Below are positions 38,031-47,765 of a DNA stretch of 64,000 nucleotides, one piece after another. The notes beneath the pieces are model-generated. The model did not search any database, had not been told where the DNA came from, and saw nothing but the letters and a program-made list of their open reading frames with translations. The stretch lies in the NCBI RefSeq assembly GCF_038002165.1, contig NZ_JBBOBR010000001.1:310001-374000 (forward strand), in the 5' to 3' direction. The DNA is from Cytobacillus sp. FSL H8-0458 (lineage in GTDB: Bacteria > Bacillota > Bacilli > Bacillales > Cytobacillaceae). Position 1 is the stretch's first letter, and each line of letters starts with the position of its first letter. A program made the position numbers and the translations under genes.

Positions 38031-39383
38031 ATGCCTGCAGTTGCATTTCATACACTTGGCTGCAAAGTCAATCATTACGAAACAGAAGCCATTTGGCAGC
38101 TGTTCAAAGAAGCTGGCTATGAACGGACAGACTTCGAATCCGTTTCAGATGTTTATGTAATTAATACATGTACAGTTACAAATACCGGTGATAAGAAAAG
38201 CCGCCAGGTAATCAGAAGGGCAATTAGAAAAAACCCTGATGCGGTTATCTGTGTAACGGGCTGTTATGCACAAACCTCACCTGCCGAAATTATGGCAATC
38301 CCTGGAGTTGATATCGTTGTAGGGACTCAGGATCGGGTGAAAATGCTTGAATATATCGAGCAATATAAACAAGAACGGCAGCCGATCAATGGCGTCGGAA
38401 ACATCATGAAGAACCGTGTCTACGAAGAGCTTGATGTGCCGGCATTTACAGATCGGACACGTGCTTCCCTTAAGATTCAGGAAGGCTGCAATAACTTTTG
38501 CACATTCTGTATTATTCCCTGGGCGCGCGGCTTAATGAGATCCAGGGATCCGAAAGAAGTAATCCGCCAGGCTCAGCAGCTTGTTGATGCCGGATATAAA
38601 GAAATCGTTTTGACTGGAATCCATACAGGCGGCTATGGCGAAGACATGAAGGATTATAACCTGGCTATGCTTCTTACGGATCTTGAAGCTCAGGTAAAAG
38701 GTCTCAAACGTTTAAGAATCTCTTCTATTGAAGCCAGCCAAATTACCGATGAAGTCATTGAAGTTATGGATAAGTCCAAGGTCGTGGTAAGGCACTTGCA
38801 CATTCCTCTGCAGTCAGGCTCAAATACAGTTCTTAAAAGAATGCGCCGCAAGTATACCATGGAATTCTTTGCTGAGCGTCTCGAGCGCTTGAAGGAAGCT
38901 CTTCCGGGTTTGGCTGTTACATCTGATGTTATCGTTGGCTTCCCTGGGGAAACAGAAGAAGAATTTATGGAAACCTACAACTTTATTAAAGAGCATAAAT
39001 TCTCAGAGCTTCATGTATTCCCATATTCAAAGCGGACAGGAACACCTGCGGCGAGAATGGACGACCAGATCGATGAAGAAGTCAAAAACGAGCGTGTTCA
39101 TCGCCTGATTGCTCTGTCAGATCAGCTTGCAAAAGAATATGCATCTCAGTACGAAGGTGAAGTTCTGGAAGTGATCCCGGAGGAAAGCTTTAAGGAAAGC
39201 AGTGACAGCAATTTATTTGTCGGATACACTGACAATTATTTAAAAATCGTCTTCCCGGCAGCAGAAGAAATGGTCGGCCAGATAGTAAAAGTAAAAATTA
39301 CAAAAGCCGGCTATCCATACAATGAAGGTCAATTTGTAAGAGTTCTTGATGAATTGAATGAAACAGAAGAAGCGGCAGTTTAA
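38031..39383 (+). CDS. mtaB: tRNA t6A37 methylthiotransferase MtaB
   Basis: A 450-aa enzyme adding a methylthio group to t6A at tRNA position 37. It has the N-terminal UPF0004 domain with three cysteines (TLGCKVNHYE, NTCTVTN, TGCYAQ), the radical SAM motif C-x3-C-x2-C (GCNNFCTFC) and a C-terminal TRAM domain. It starts 6 bases after rsmE. Last gene of the hrcA operon. Confidence 0.95.
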   Translation: MPAVAFHTLGCKVNHYETEAIWQLFKEAGYERTDFESVSDVYVINTCTVTNTGDKKSRQVIRRAIRKNPDAVICVTGCYAQTSPAEIMAIPGVDIVVGTQDRVKMLEYIEQYKQERQPINGVGNIMKNRVYEELDVPAFTDRTRASLKIQEGCNNFCTFCIIPWARGLMRSRDPKEVIRQAQQLVDAGYKEIVLTGIHTGGYGEDMKDYNLAMLLTDLEAQVKGLKRLRISSIEASQITDEVIEVMDKSKVVVRHLHIPLQSGSNTVLKRMRRKYTMEFFAERLERLKEALPGLAVTSDVIVGFPGETEEEFMETYNFIKEHKFSELHVFPYSKRTGTPAARMDDQIDEEVKNERVHRLIALSDQLAKEYASQYEGEVLEVIPEESFKESSDSNLFVGYTDNYLKIVFPAAEEMVGQIVKVKITKAGYPYNEGQFVRVLDELNETEEAAV

Positions 39384-39385
39384 AG

Positions 39386-39414
39386 GAATTACCTCAGGGT
39401 AGTTCTTTTTTTTT
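39386..39414 (+). terminator. Terminator after mtaB
   Basis: GAATTACC (39386-39393) pairs with GGTAGTTC (39398-39405), with one G-U pair, followed by nine T residues. Confidence 0.8.
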
Positions 39415-39449
39415 ATAAATTTATTAATAAATAATGGGAAAACTACTTT

Positions 39450-39463
39450 CGAAAACGATTACA
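39450..39463 (+). promoter_or_regulatory. Candidate cre site (CcpA) upstream of deoC
   Basis: CGAAAACGATTACA matches the cre consensus TGWAANCGNTNWCA at all but the first position. It lies about 90 bases before deoC; catabolite repression of the deoxyribonucleoside genes by CcpA is known in B. subtilis. Confidence 0.65.
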
Positions 39464-39550
39464 AAAAATATAAATAGTGCTCGATATTTTATTGTCTAAA
39501 TGATATTATGAAAGAGGTACGTACAACTGTTTTTAAAAGGAGTAGTTAAA

Positions 39551-40222
39551 ATGACAAATAACGTAGCGAAAATGATCGATCATACATTACTTAAAGCCGA
39601 TGCGACAAAAGACCAAATAGAAAAAATCTGTGCTGAAGCTAAAGAATATAATTTCGCGTCTGTTTGTGTTAATCCGACATGGGTTAAACTTTCAAGCGAC
39701 CTGCTTAGCGGAACTGAAGTGAAGGTCTGCACAGTAATCGGATTCCCGCTTGGAGCTTCCACACTTGAAACAAAAGCATTTGAAACAAAGAATGCCATTG
39801 ATAACGGTGCAACAGAAGTAGATATGGTAATTAACATTGGTGCTTTAAAAGGCGGAGACAATGAGCTGGTTGAACGGGACATACGTGCGGTTGTAGATGC
39901 TGCAAAAGGAAAAGCATTAACCAAGGTTATTATCGAAACTTGCCTTCTGACTGAAGAAGAAAAAGTTAGAGCATGTGAGCTATCTGTAAAAGCTGGTGCT
40001 GACTTTGTTAAAACATCTACAGGATTCTCAACTGGCGGAGCAACAACTGAAGATATTGCCCTAATGAGAAAAACTGTCGGACCTGATCTTGGCGTAAAAG
40101 CTTCGGGTGGAGTAAGAAGTGCCGAAGATGCACAGAAAATGATTGAAGCAGGTGCAACGAGAATTGGAGCAAGCTCTGGCGCTGCTATTGTCAACGGTTT
40201 AACAAGCGATTCGGATTACTAA
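39551..40222 (+). CDS. deoC: Deoxyribose-phosphate aldolase
   Basis: A 223-aa cytoplasmic class I aldolase splitting 2-deoxyribose-5-phosphate into glyceraldehyde-3-phosphate and acetaldehyde. The Schiff-base lysine is K154 (DFVKTSTGF), and VKASGGVRS carries the second lysine. AAAAGGAG precedes ATG 39551. It stands alone with its own regulatory region, between mtaB and yqeW, a place where B. subtilis has no such gene. Confidence 0.96.
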   Translation: MTNNVAKMIDHTLLKADATKDQIEKICAEAKEYNFASVCVNPTWVKLSSDLLSGTEVKVCTVIGFPLGASTLETKAFETKNAIDNGATEVDMVINIGALKGGDNELVERDIRAVVDAAKGKALTKVIIETCLLTEEEKVRACELSVKAGADFVKTSTGFSTGGATTEDIALMRKTVGPDLGVKASGGVRSAEDAQKMIEAGATRIGASSGAAIVNGLTSDSDY

Positions 40223-40223
40223 G

Positions 40224-40280
40224 AAAACCGGAAGGCGACCGTTTATCGGCTTATGACCTCGAGCTAGACAGTTATCGAAA
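40224..40280 (+). repeat. Intergenic repeat, copy B
   Basis: Immediately after deoC. CGGCTTATGACCTCGAG (40247-40263) and CTAGACAGTTATCGAA (40264-40279) match units of copy A, which has about 55 extra bases between them. Like copy A it directly follows a stop codon and precedes a terminator. Confidence 0.65.
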
Positions 40281-40307
40281 TTCAAAATATATTATACTTG
40301 TTGTAAG

Positions 40308-40340
40308 AAAATGCCGGGATTTCCCGGCATTTTTTGTTTT
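40308..40340. terminator. Bidirectional terminator between deoC and yqeW
   Basis: A 10-bp stem (40310-40319 with 40322-40331) with A- and T-rich flanks on both sides. Confidence 0.9.
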
Positions 40341-40341
40341 T

Positions 40342-41262
40342 TTATCGGCCGTGCAGCTTTATGATAAATTTTCCAAATTGATTTGCAAAAGGAAGAACAA
40401 GCAGTGAAGATAGTACATTAAATAGAACACTGATATGTGCAAGCTGCACATCCGGGGAACTGGCTGCACTCTCTCCTACGACAGCAAGGGAATGAATAAA
40501 AGGATAAAAGGCCGCCACACCCAAACAGTTCAGCCAAATATGGGCAAAGGCAGTCAGTTTTGCTTCTTTTCCTGAACCGATGGATGCTAAATATGCGTCT
40601 GCGCATGTACCTATATTAGATCCAAGCATTATGGCAATGCCGGTATCCAAATCCATTGCGCCAGCAGTTAAAAACCCCATAATAATGCCAGTTGTTGCTG
40701 TGCTTGATTGGATGATAGCCGTAAGGACAATTCCGGCAGCCACAGCGAATAAATAATTCCCATCCAAAGTAAGCAGCCAGTGGTTGACCATATCATTATC
40801 TTTAACAGAACCAGCGAGATATTCAAACCCGCGCATTGCTGCAAAAACCGCTGATAATCCAAGCAAGGCGAGACCCGAGCTCCGCAAGCTCTTCTTCTTC
40901 AGTACAGCCAGGATGCTTCCGGCAGCTGCAAGCGGGATAATATACGATTCTATATTAAAAGTGATTAATTCTGTCGTAAATGTTGTACCTATGTTGGTTC
41001 CTAATATGATGCCAATCGTTTGGGGAAAAGTCAGCATACGTGCAGAAACCATTCCAATTGTTATAATCATTACCGCTGAACTGCTTTGCAGGACAGCCGT
41101 CAAAATTGTGCCCATCACAGTGCCTTTCCAAGGTGAATTTGTCATCACTGCCAGCCAATTCTTTAATGAACCGGCAGATAAATTAAAAAGACCCGACCGT
41201 AAGAGTGTCATACCATAAATAAATAACCCGATTAGCAGAAAAAATAATAACAGCTGGACCAA
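40342..41262 (-). CDS. yqeW: Na+/phosphate cotransporter family protein YqeW
   Basis: A 306-aa inner-membrane transporter with two inverted Na/Pi-cotransporter repeats. The signature QSSSA appears in the first (AVLQSSSAVMII) and QSSTA in the second (AIIQSSTATTGI), each followed by a GTNIGTT or GSNIGTC motif. It has about eight helices. TTG 41262 follows GGGGGTG with 8-base spacing. Phosphate as substrate is inferred from the family. Confidence 0.9.
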   Translation of the reverse strand: MVQLLLFFLLIGLFIYGMTLLRSGLFNLSAGSLKNWLAVMTNSPWKGTVMGTILTAVLQSSSAVMIITIGMVSARMLTFPQTIGIILGTNIGTTFTTELITFNIESYIIPLAAAGSILAVLKKKSLRSSGLALLGLSAVFAAMRGFEYLAGSVKDNDMVNHWLLTLDGNYLFAVAAGIVLTAIIQSSTATTGIIMGFLTAGAMDLDTGIAIMLGSNIGTCADAYLASIGSGKEAKLTAFAHIWLNCLGVAAFYPFIHSLAVVGESAASSPDVQLAHISVLFNVLSSLLVLPFANQFGKFIIKLHGR

Positions 41263-41405
41263 GCAGCATTCACCCCCTACATTTAATACTATGGAACACC
41301 CTGCCGGGACATGCTTATGTACAAAAAATTGTTTAGCTTGTCAGGAATGGGGTACTAAATAATCACAAACTAATAAAAATCAATCCCGCAGCAGGCTAAT
41401 TACTG

Positions 41406-41434
41406 TTGACCTTGATAAGCTGTTATATTATAAT
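41406..41434 (+). promoter_or_regulatory. Sigma-A promoter of rpsU
   Basis: TTGACC (41406-41411), a 17-base spacer and TATAAT (41429-41434), about 65 bases before the rpsU start. Confidence 0.85.
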
Positions 41435-41501
41435 TGCAAGGTACATGGAATAAACCATGTTGTTGATGTAAGTGTGTTGTGCTCGGAGGGAGGGAAAGAG
41501 A

Positions 41502-41675
41502 ATGTCTAAAACCGTCGTTCGTAAAAACGAATCGCTTGAAGATGCTCTTCGTCGCTTCAAACGTTCAGTATCAAAAACTGGTACTTTGCAGGAAGCAAGA
41601 AAGCGCGAATTCTACGAAAAACCTAGTATTAAACGTAAGAAAAAGTCTGAGGCTGCTAGAAAGCGTAAGTGGTAA
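41502..41675 (+). CDS. rpsU: 30S ribosomal protein S21
   Basis: A 57-aa very basic protein beginning [23 protein letters not shown] 41502 is chosen from the strong purine-rich RBS (GGAGGGAGGG) and the family start. It is co-transcribed with yqeY, 15 bases downstream. Confidence 0.97.
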   Translation: MSKTVVRKNESLEDALRRFKRSVSKTGTLQEARKREFYEKPSIKRKKKSEAARKRKW

Positions 41676-41690
41676 GAGAGGGTGTATGTA

Positions 41691-42134
41691 ATGAGTCTTC
41701 TCGAGCGTTTAAATGAAGATATGAAACAAGCGATGAGGAATAAAGAAAAAGAAAAGCTTACTGTTATTCGTATGATCAAAGCTTCGCTTCAAAACGAAGC
41801 AATCAAGCTTGGTGAAGATCTTAACGAAGAACAGGAGCTTACTGTCCTTTCTCGCGAAGTTAAACAACGCAAGGATTCCCTCCATGAATTTGAAAAAGCA
41901 GGTCGTGAAGATCTTGTTGAAAAAATTCGTACTGAACTTCAGTATGTCGAATTATATATGCCAAAACAGCTTTCTGAAGATGAAGTTTCCAAAATTGTTG
42001 CAGAAACAATCGCAGAAACAGGTGCTTCTTCAAAAGCTGATATGGGAAAAGTGATGGCTGCTATCATGCCAAAGGTAAAAGGCAAAGCAGATGGTTCACT
42101 TATAAATAAACTTGTACAACAACACCTTTCATAA
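41691..42134 (+). CDS. yqeY: GatB/YqeY domain protein
   Basis: A 147-aa cytoplasmic helical protein related to the tail domain of the amidotransferase GatB. It contains [14 protein letters not shown] and [13 protein letters not shown], conserved in the family. ATG 41691 follows GAGGGTG. The function as a stand-alone protein is not established. A terminator follows. Confidence 0.93.
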   Translation: MSLLERLNEDMKQAMRNKEKEKLTVIRMIKASLQNEAIKLGEDLNEEQELTVLSREVKQRKDSLHEFEKAGREDLVEKIRTELQYVELYMPKQLSEDEVSKIVAETIAETGASSKADMGKVMAAIMPKVKGKADGSLINKLVQQHLS

Positions 42135-42146
42135 AACTTTGCATTA

Positions 42147-42180
42147 AAAGACCGAAAGCCAATGGCTGACGGTCTTTTTT
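42147..42180 (+). terminator. Terminator after yqeY
   Basis: AAAGACCG (42147-42154) pairs with CGGTCTTT (42170-42177), with an inner AGCC/GGCT helix and a T-run. Confidence 0.92.
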
Positions 42181-42330
42181 ACTTTTTCTGCCCAGCAATG
42201 GGCCGATGGAATGGATTACATTTGTTTCTAGGTTATACTAAAGAAAATAGCAATTATCTAAAAAAATAAAAATGAAACTTTTTAATGATTCAATCGTAAA
42301 TACATATATAGAAGGTATCTTACGGTTAAA

Positions 42331-42338
42331 GGGGGGGG
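42331..42338 (+). repeat. Run of eight G residues at the yqeZ RBS
   Basis: AAAGGGGGGGGAAG provides the Shine-Dalgarno sequence for TTG 42344. Homopolymers of this length can slip, which here would change RBS spacing and not the reading frame. Confidence 0.6.
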
Positions 42339-42343
42339 AAGTT

Positions 42344-43675
42344 TTGATTGCCAGAAGAGCAATAACCGCCTTTGCATTGTTTTTTGCTCTGCTGCTGCTG
42401 GGAAGCCCTTTTCAAGGAAAAGCCGATAATGAAAAAGTGCTGATTGTTCCTATCGAAGAAACTGTGGAAAAAGGGCTACATGCATTTTTAAGCAGAGCGG
42501 TGCAAACAGCTGAAGAAGAAAATGCATCAGCCATAATATTTGAAATAAATACACCCGGAGGGGCAGTGGATGCAGCCGGACAAATTGGAAAGCTGTTAAC
42601 CTCAACAAATGTAAAAACTATATCTTTTGTCAATAAGCAGGCCTTATCTGCAGGTGCCTATATAGCTTTGAATACGGATGAAATATACATGGTGCCGGGT
42701 TCAACAATGGGTTCAGCCGCAATTATTGACCAGCAGGGAAATACAGCTGGCAAGAAAGCAGAATCGTACTGGTTTGCGGCAATGCAGAGTGCAGCCTCAC
42801 AAACGGACAGAGATCCTGTTTATGCCCTTGCTATGGCAGATGAATCGGTTGACCTTCCGGAATTGGGGGCTCCGAAAGGAAAGCTGCTTACCCTCACAGC
42901 TGAACAGGCTGAGCAGGTAGGCTATTCGGAAGGCACAGTAAATTCCAGGGCGGAATTACTGAAAGTGCTTGGATTTGAAGAAGCTAATATACAGACAATT
43001 GATGAAAGCTTTGCAGAAAAGGCAGCCCGCTTTATTACCCATCCAGTCGTCATCCCCATTCTATTATCTATTGGAAGCCTCGGGTTAGTTCTGGAACTGT
43101 ATTCACCGGGTTTCGGCATCCCTGGATTAATGGGATTATCGTCCCTGCTCCTGTTTTTTTATGGCCATATGGTGGCCGGTCTGGCAGGTTATGAGACATT
43201 AATTCTGTTTGTAATAGGCATTGGCTTAATAATAGCCGAGTTTTTCCTTCCTGGAGGAATTCTAGGAATAGCCGGGATAGCAGCAATACTCGGGAGCCTG
43301 TTCCTGGCTTCTGATAATGTGGCCCATATGGGAATGTCTATTTTAATTGCTATAGGAGTTTCAATATTGGCATCTATATTAATGATAAAGGTGTTTGGTA
43401 AAAAGATGAAATTCTTCAAAAAAATTATATTAACCGATAGCACAAATACTGAAAATGGATATATTTCAAATAAGAGCAGGCTTGAACTGATTGGGCATGA
43501 GGGTTATGCACTTACTGCACTAAGGCCTTCAGGCACTATAGTTATAGGGGATGAGAGAATTGACGTTGTCAGTGAGGGAGCCTTTATCCTTAAAGGGGCA
43601 AGAGTAAAAGTTGTTAAAGCAGAAGGATCGCGTATTGTTGTCAGAGAAATATCTAATCTAGATTTAGATAAATAA
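42344..43675 (+). CDS. yqeZ: NfeD-family membrane protease YqeZ
   Basis: A 443-aa membrane protein. A signal-like helix (about residues 5-22) is followed by a ClpP-like Ser-Lys protease domain ([24 protein letters not shown]), four helices and a C-terminal OB-fold NfeD domain ([20 protein letters not shown]). TTG 42344 is chosen because the G-run RBS is 5 to 6 bases upstream and the protein then begins with a normal signal helix. NfeD and flotillin genes are paired across bacteria; floA follows 20 bases later. Confidence 0.9.
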   Translation: MIARRAITAFALFFALLLLGSPFQGKADNEKVLIVPIEETVEKGLHAFLSRAVQTAEEENASAIIFEINTPGGAVDAAGQIGKLLTSTNVKTISFVNKQALSAGAYIALNTDEIYMVPGSTMGSAAIIDQQGNTAGKKAESYWFAAMQSAASQTDRDPVYALAMADESVDLPELGAPKGKLLTLTAEQAEQVGYSEGTVNSRAELLKVLGFEEANIQTIDESFAEKAARFITHPVVIPILLSIGSLGLVLELYSPGFGIPGLMGLSSLLLFFYGHMVAGLAGYETLILFVIGIGLIIAEFFLPGGILGIAGIAAILGSLFLASDNVAHMGMSILIAIGVSILASILMIKVFGKKMKFFKKIILTDSTNTENGYISNKSRLELIGHEGYALTALRPSGTIVIGDERIDVVSEGAFILKGARVKVVKAEGSRIVVREISNLDLDK

Positions 43676-43695
43676 AATCATCAGGAGGTAAAATT

Positions 43696-44694
43696 ATGTT
43701 AGAAGCAGGAACAGTAGCAATATTGGTTGCCGTCGTACTCGGTGTCATATTGCTGGGGATATTATTCACCTTTGTACCGGTTATGCTGTGGATATCAGCA
43801 TTGGCAGCGGGTGTCAGAGTCAGTATCTTTACATTAATTGGAATGAGGCTTCGCCGGGTTATACCAAGCCGTGTTATTAACCCGTTAATCAAAGCGCACA
43901 AAGCAGGACTTGAAGTAACAACAAACCAGCTGGAGAGCCATTACCTGGCAGGAGGAAATGTTGATAGAGTTGTCAATGCGTTAATAGCAGCACATCGTGC
44001 GAATATTGATTTAAGCTTTGAACGCAGTGCAGCCATTGACCTGGCAGGTCGTGACGTTTTGGAAGCAGTTCAGATGAGTGTTAATCCAAAAGTAATTGAA
44101 ACTCCTTTTATTGCCGGTGTGGCGATGGATGGTATTGAAGTAAAGGCAAAAGCGCGAATTACAGTCCGGGCCAATATTGACCGTCTGGTCGGAGGTGCGG
44201 GTGAGGAAACAATCGTGGCGCGTGTCGGTGAGGGGATTGTCTCTACAATTGGTTCGCAGACAGATCACAAGAAAGTACTTGAAAATCCGGATATGATTTC
44301 TCAGACTGTTCTTTCAAAAGGTCTGGATGCAGGAACTGCTTTTGAAATCCTCTCGATTGATATTGCAGATGTGGATATCGGCAAAAATATTGGTGCGGAA
44401 CTTCAGACTGAACAGGCTGAGGCAGACAAGAAGATTGCCCAGGCTAAAGCGGAAGAAAGACGTGCTATGGCCGTAGCTCAGGAGCAGGAAATGAAAGCCC
44501 GTGTTGAAGAAATGAGAGCGAAGGTTGTGGAAGCGGAGGCACAGGTGCCGCTTGCCATGTCAGAAGCGCTCCGTTCCGGTAATATCGGGGTAATGGACTA
44601 TATGAATATCCAAAACATCTCGGCTGATACCGAAATGAGGGATTCAATCGGCAATATGAGTGACGACGGCAAAAGTGGCCGTAAAAATGACTAA
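43696..44694 (+). CDS. floA: Flotillin-like protein FloA
   Basis: A 332-aa membrane scaffold of functional membrane microdomains. An N-terminal hydrophobic hairpin (about residues 5-45) is followed by a PHB/SPFH domain ([20 protein letters not shown]) and an Ala/Glu-rich coiled coil (about 235-290). RBS AGGAGGT precedes ATG 43696. It sits in the yqeZ-floA-yqfB operon as in B. subtilis. Confidence 0.96.
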   Translation: MLEAGTVAILVAVVLGVILLGILFTFVPVMLWISALAAGVRVSIFTLIGMRLRRVIPSRVINPLIKAHKAGLEVTTNQLESHYLAGGNVDRVVNALIAAHRANIDLSFERSAAIDLAGRDVLEAVQMSVNPKVIETPFIAGVAMDGIEVKAKARITVRANIDRLVGGAGEETIVARVGEGIVSTIGSQTDHKKVLENPDMISQTVLSKGLDAGTAFEILSIDIADVDIGKNIGAELQTEQAEADKKIAQAKAEERRAMAVAQEQEMKARVEEMRAKVVEAEAQVPLAMSEALRSGNIGVMDYMNIQNISADTEMRDSIGNMSDDGKSGRKND

Positions 44695-44728
44695 ATGATC
44701 CCTTATTGGGAGAAGGGAGGAAACTCTC

Positions 44729-45208
44729 TTGGAATTTTTATTTGAGAATCCTTTTATTCTCATTGCTGTTATTGCTTTCATTTCCTCCTTTTTCAAAAAA
44801 AAGAAAGAGGAGAAGCCTGTTAAACAGGCTCCCCGTTCAGTACAGCAAGAGAATCGGACACAGGCGGAAAGAACTTCTGCAGAGCCTGAATTGGCCGAAG
44901 TGCTGGAAGAGGAAAAAAGGAAGCTGACAGAGAAATCCAGAAGAATAGAACAAGAATACAGACAGCGTAAACAGCAGGCAGAACAAAGCATGAAGGCTCT
45001 TCAGAGTCAGCAGAGAGCTGCTGAAAGAAAAGCAAGCGCAATATCGAGAACAGCTTCCAATACAAAAACAGGATACCCGGTGGAAGCCTCAGGAGCTGGA
45101 AAGTTTGAGCCGCGGAAACAGTCGCTTGTTGATGGAATTATCTGGTCTGAGATTCTTGGACCTCCAAGATCAAAAGATCCTCACAGGTCCCTCAACAGAA
45201 AGCGGTAA
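44729..45208 (+). CDS. YqfB-like membrane-anchored coiled-coil protein
   Basis: A 159-aa protein with one N-terminal helix (MEFLFENPFILIAVIAFISS), a Lys-rich stop-transfer, a charged coiled coil (about residues 55-105) and a C-terminal conserved-looking patch (SLVDGIIWSEILGPPRSKDP). TTG 44729 lies behind GGGAGG. It occupies the place of B. subtilis yqfB, third gene of the NfeD-flotillin operon, but I am not certain of homology because the middle is low complexity. Confidence 0.65.
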   Translation: MEFLFENPFILIAVIAFISSFFKKKKEEKPVKQAPRSVQQENRTQAERTSAEPELAEVLEEEKRKLTEKSRRIEQEYRQRKQQAEQSMKALQSQQRAAERKASAISRTASNTKTGYPVEASGAGKFEPRKQSLVDGIIWSEILGPPRSKDPHRSLNRKR

Positions 45209-45220
45209 AAAATAAGTGCT

Positions 45221-45270
45221 AGAACCTTCGTTCATTTCATAAATATGAGATGAAAGGGGGTTCTTTTTTT
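45221..45270 (+). promoter_or_regulatory. Terminator-like hairpin overlapping the yqfC RBS
   Basis: AGAACC (45221-45226) can pair with GGTTCT (45259-45264), and CATTTCAT (45233-45240) with ATGAGATG (45245-45252). Seven T residues then run to the yqfC ATG at 45271. The RBS AAGGGGG lies in the 3' part, so one structure could both end the floA operon and hide the start of yqfC. Confidence 0.55.
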
Positions 45271-45561
45271 ATGGCAAAAAAGTGGGGACAATTCGTCCGC
45301 GGCTGGATGACTAAAAATATGGAGCTTCCTCAAGATGTCATGATGGATCTGCCCCGCATTACAATGATCGGGCAAATCCATATCTATATAGAAAACCACA
45401 GGGGATTACTGGCTTTCTCAGATAAGGAATTAAGACTGCTTTTGAAGCAGGGACAGCTTTTAATAAGAGGGAAAGCCTTCGTCATAAAAACGATACTGCC
45501 GGAAGAAATACTGCTCGAGGGAAAAATTGATTCAGTAACTTATATTACAGACACTGATTAA
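45271..45561 (+). CDS. yqfC: Sporulation protein YqfC
   Basis: A 96-aa protein of the YabP/YqfC family, which in B. subtilis is expressed under sigma-E and acts with YqfD. Family features include DLPRITMIGQIHIYIENHRG and GKAFVIKTILPEEILLEG. ATG 45271 is used; AAGGGGG is about 10 bases upstream. yqfD follows after 18 bases. Confidence 0.9.
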   Translation: MAKKWGQFVRGWMTKNMELPQDVMMDLPRITMIGQIHIYIENHRGLLAFSDKELRLLLKQGQLLIRGKAFVIKTILPEEILLEGKIDSVTYITDTD

Positions 45562-45579
45562 GAATTCAGGGGGAAGGAA

Positions 45580-46773
45580 ATGAAGAACCAGTGGATTGAA
45601 TTTTACAGGGGCCTTGTAACAGTTAAAGCAAGCGGGAAAGGAATAGAAAGATTTATTAATGCGCTTACCCGGAGCGGAATCAATATCTGGAATGTAAAGA
45701 ACCATGGAACGCATTCAGTCACCTTCAAAATGAAATTGGAAGATGCCAAAAAAATAAGGAGCCACGCCAGGAACAGCGATTGCAGAATCGAGTTCCTGCA
45801 GCGGGCAGGAGCACCGTTCCTTATGAAAAGGCTGCTGAAAAACAGCGGATTTGCAGCTGGTGCCCTCGCGTTTTTTGCTGTCATTCTCCTTTTATCCAAT
45901 ATGGTTTGGGGCATAGAGATTAAGGGAGCAAATCCAGCAACGGAATATCAGATCATCAAAGAATTGGACAAGATGGGGGTTAAAAAAGGAAAGCTGCAGT
46001 TTTTTGTAGATAACGTGGAGTCAATTCAGCGGACGATATCCAACAATATTGATGCGATAACCTGGGTTGGCGTGGAGTTAAAAGGGACAACCTACCATTT
46101 ACAGGTAGTTGAGAAAAATGAACCTGAGAAGCCCGAGTATTTAAGTCCGCGTCATCTGGTAGCTAAAAAGAAAGCTGTCATTGTAGAAATGTTTGTTGAA
46201 GAAGGACGTCCAGTCGTCGATATTCATGATCATGTTCAGCCAGGACAGCTTTTAGTCTCCGGGATCATCGGGAAAGAGGGCCAAACGGAGACTGTTCCTT
46301 CAAAAGGGGAGGTTTTCGGGGAGACCTGGTACAAATCTGAAGTCATTCTTCCGCTTAAGAGCACATTCAAAGTCTTTAGCGGCAATGAAAAAGTTAAGCA
46401 TAGCATCAGAATCGGAAATCTCGAGATTCCCATATGGGGATTTGGGAAACCGGAGTTTGAAGAGTATGAATTAGAGGAAAATGAGAAAGTAGTAAAGTTC
46501 CTGAAATGGGAACTGCCTGTTTCATACGTAAATAAGACATTCCGTGAAAGAGAGCAAGTCACCAGAATATATTCCAATAAAGAGGCTTTTGAAGCTGCGA
46601 AAGATTTGGCCAGAAAAAAAATAAAAAGCAGCTTAGATGAAAATGCTAAAGTTAAGGGAGAAAAAGTTTTGCACCAATCAATTGACAATGGTAAAGTAAC
46701 TATAGCAATACATTTCCAAATTATTGAGAATATTGCAGAAGGACAACCAATTATTCAAGGAGATTCGGAATGA
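45580..46773 (+). CDS. yqfD: Sporulation protein YqfD
   Basis: A 397-aa membrane protein with one internal helix (about residues 88-107) separating a cytoplasmic N-terminal part from a large extracytoplasmic C-terminal region, as in the SpoIV-associated YqfD family required for late sporulation. RBS GGGGGAAGG precedes ATG 45580. It ends in an ATGA overlap with phoH. Confidence 0.92.
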   Translation: MKNQWIEFYRGLVTVKASGKGIERFINALTRSGINIWNVKNHGTHSVTFKMKLEDAKKIRSHARNSDCRIEFLQRAGAPFLMKRLLKNSGFAAGALAFFAVILLLSNMVWGIEIKGANPATEYQIIKELDKMGVKKGKLQFFVDNVESIQRTISNNIDAITWVGVELKGTTYHLQVVEKNEPEKPEYLSPRHLVAKKKAVIVEMFVEEGRPVVDIHDHVQPGQLLVSGIIGKEGQTETVPSKGEVFGETWYKSEVILPLKSTFKVFSGNEKVKHSIRIGNLEIPIWGFGKPEFEEYELEENEKVVKFLKWELPVSYVNKTFREREQVTRIYSNKEAFEAAKDLARKKIKSSLDENAKVKGEKVLHQSIDNGKVTIAIHFQIIENIAEGQPIIQGDSE

Positions 46774-47735
46774 CAGAAGACTTGAAAACAATGAACCTGC
46801 AGCTTGAAGATCCTAATGAAGCCATTGCATTATTAGGCAATTCAGATGCAAACCTAAAAATTATTGAGCAAGAACTGAATGTTTCCATTGTAACCAGGGG
46901 AGAATCCGTTTATGTGTCTGGCGAAATGGACAAGGTGGAACTGGCTGGAAAGGTTCTGGATAAACTGCTTTATGTAATCCGGAAAGGAATAAATATAAGC
47001 CAGAGAGATGTTATGTATGCTCTTCAAATGGCAAACAAGGGAACACTTGAGTATTTCAGTGATTTATACGAAGAAGAAATCACAAAAAATGCAAAAGGAA
47101 AGTCTATTCGTGTTAAGACATTAGGACAGCGTCAATACATTCATGCAATCCGCCAGAATGACCTGGTTTTTGGCATAGGGCCAGCAGGAACAGGAAAAAC
47201 GTATTTGGCAGTTGTAATGGCTGTCAATGCTTTGAAAAATGGGAATGTGAAAAGAATTATTCTTACCCGCCCTGCAGTCGAAGCAGGGGAAAGCCTTGGC
47301 TTTCTGCCGGGGGATCTGAAGGAAAAAGTCGATCCTTACTTACGGCCTTTGTATGATGCTTTGCATGATATATTAGGTGCAGAGCATACACAAAGAATGA
47401 TTGAAAGAGGCACGATTGAAATTGCACCGCTGGCTTATATGCGCGGAAGAACCTTAGATGATGCCTTTGTCATTCTGGATGAAGCGCAAAATACAACTCA
47501 GGCGCAAATGAAGATGTTTCTGACCAGGCTGGGCTTTGGTTCAAAAATGATTATTACCGGAGACAGAACACAGGTTGACCTTCCAAAGGGTGTAAAATCA
47601 GGCCTGATCGCAGCAGAAGACATACTAAAGGGTGTAAGCGGACTATCATTCGTTCATTTGGAACAAAGTGATGTTGTGCGGCATCCGCTTGTGGCGAGGA
47701 TTATTCAGGCATACCAAAAAGAAGATAGTCAATGA
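46770..47735 (+). CDS. phoH: PhoH family ATPase
   Basis: A 321-aa cytoplasmic ATPase. An N-terminal KH-like region precedes the P-loop domain with Walker A GPAGTGKT (about residues 137-144) and Walker B in FVILDEAQNT. The family is linked to RNA metabolism together with YbeY, encoded two genes downstream. Confidence 0.94.
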   Translation: MTEDLKTMNLQLEDPNEAIALLGNSDANLKIIEQELNVSIVTRGESVYVSGEMDKVELAGKVLDKLLYVIRKGINISQRDVMYALQMANKGTLEYFSDLYEEEITKNAKGKSIRVKTLGQRQYIHAIRQNDLVFGIGPAGTGKTYLAVVMAVNALKNGNVKRIILTRPAVEAGESLGFLPGDLKEKVDPYLRPLYDALHDILGAEHTQRMIERGTIEIAPLAYMRGRTLDDAFVILDEAQNTTQAQMKMFLTRLGFGSKMIITGDRTQVDLPKGVKSGLIAAEDILKGVSGLSFVHLEQSDVVRHPLVARIIQAYQKEDSQ

Positions 47736-47741
47736 ACCTAT

Positions 47742-47765
47742 AAGCCGCCTTTTTGGCGGTTTTTT
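47742..47765 (+). terminator. Terminator after phoH
   Basis: CCGCC/GGCGG core (47745-47749 with 47755-47759) extended by A-T and G-U pairs and followed by six T residues. Confidence 0.85.
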
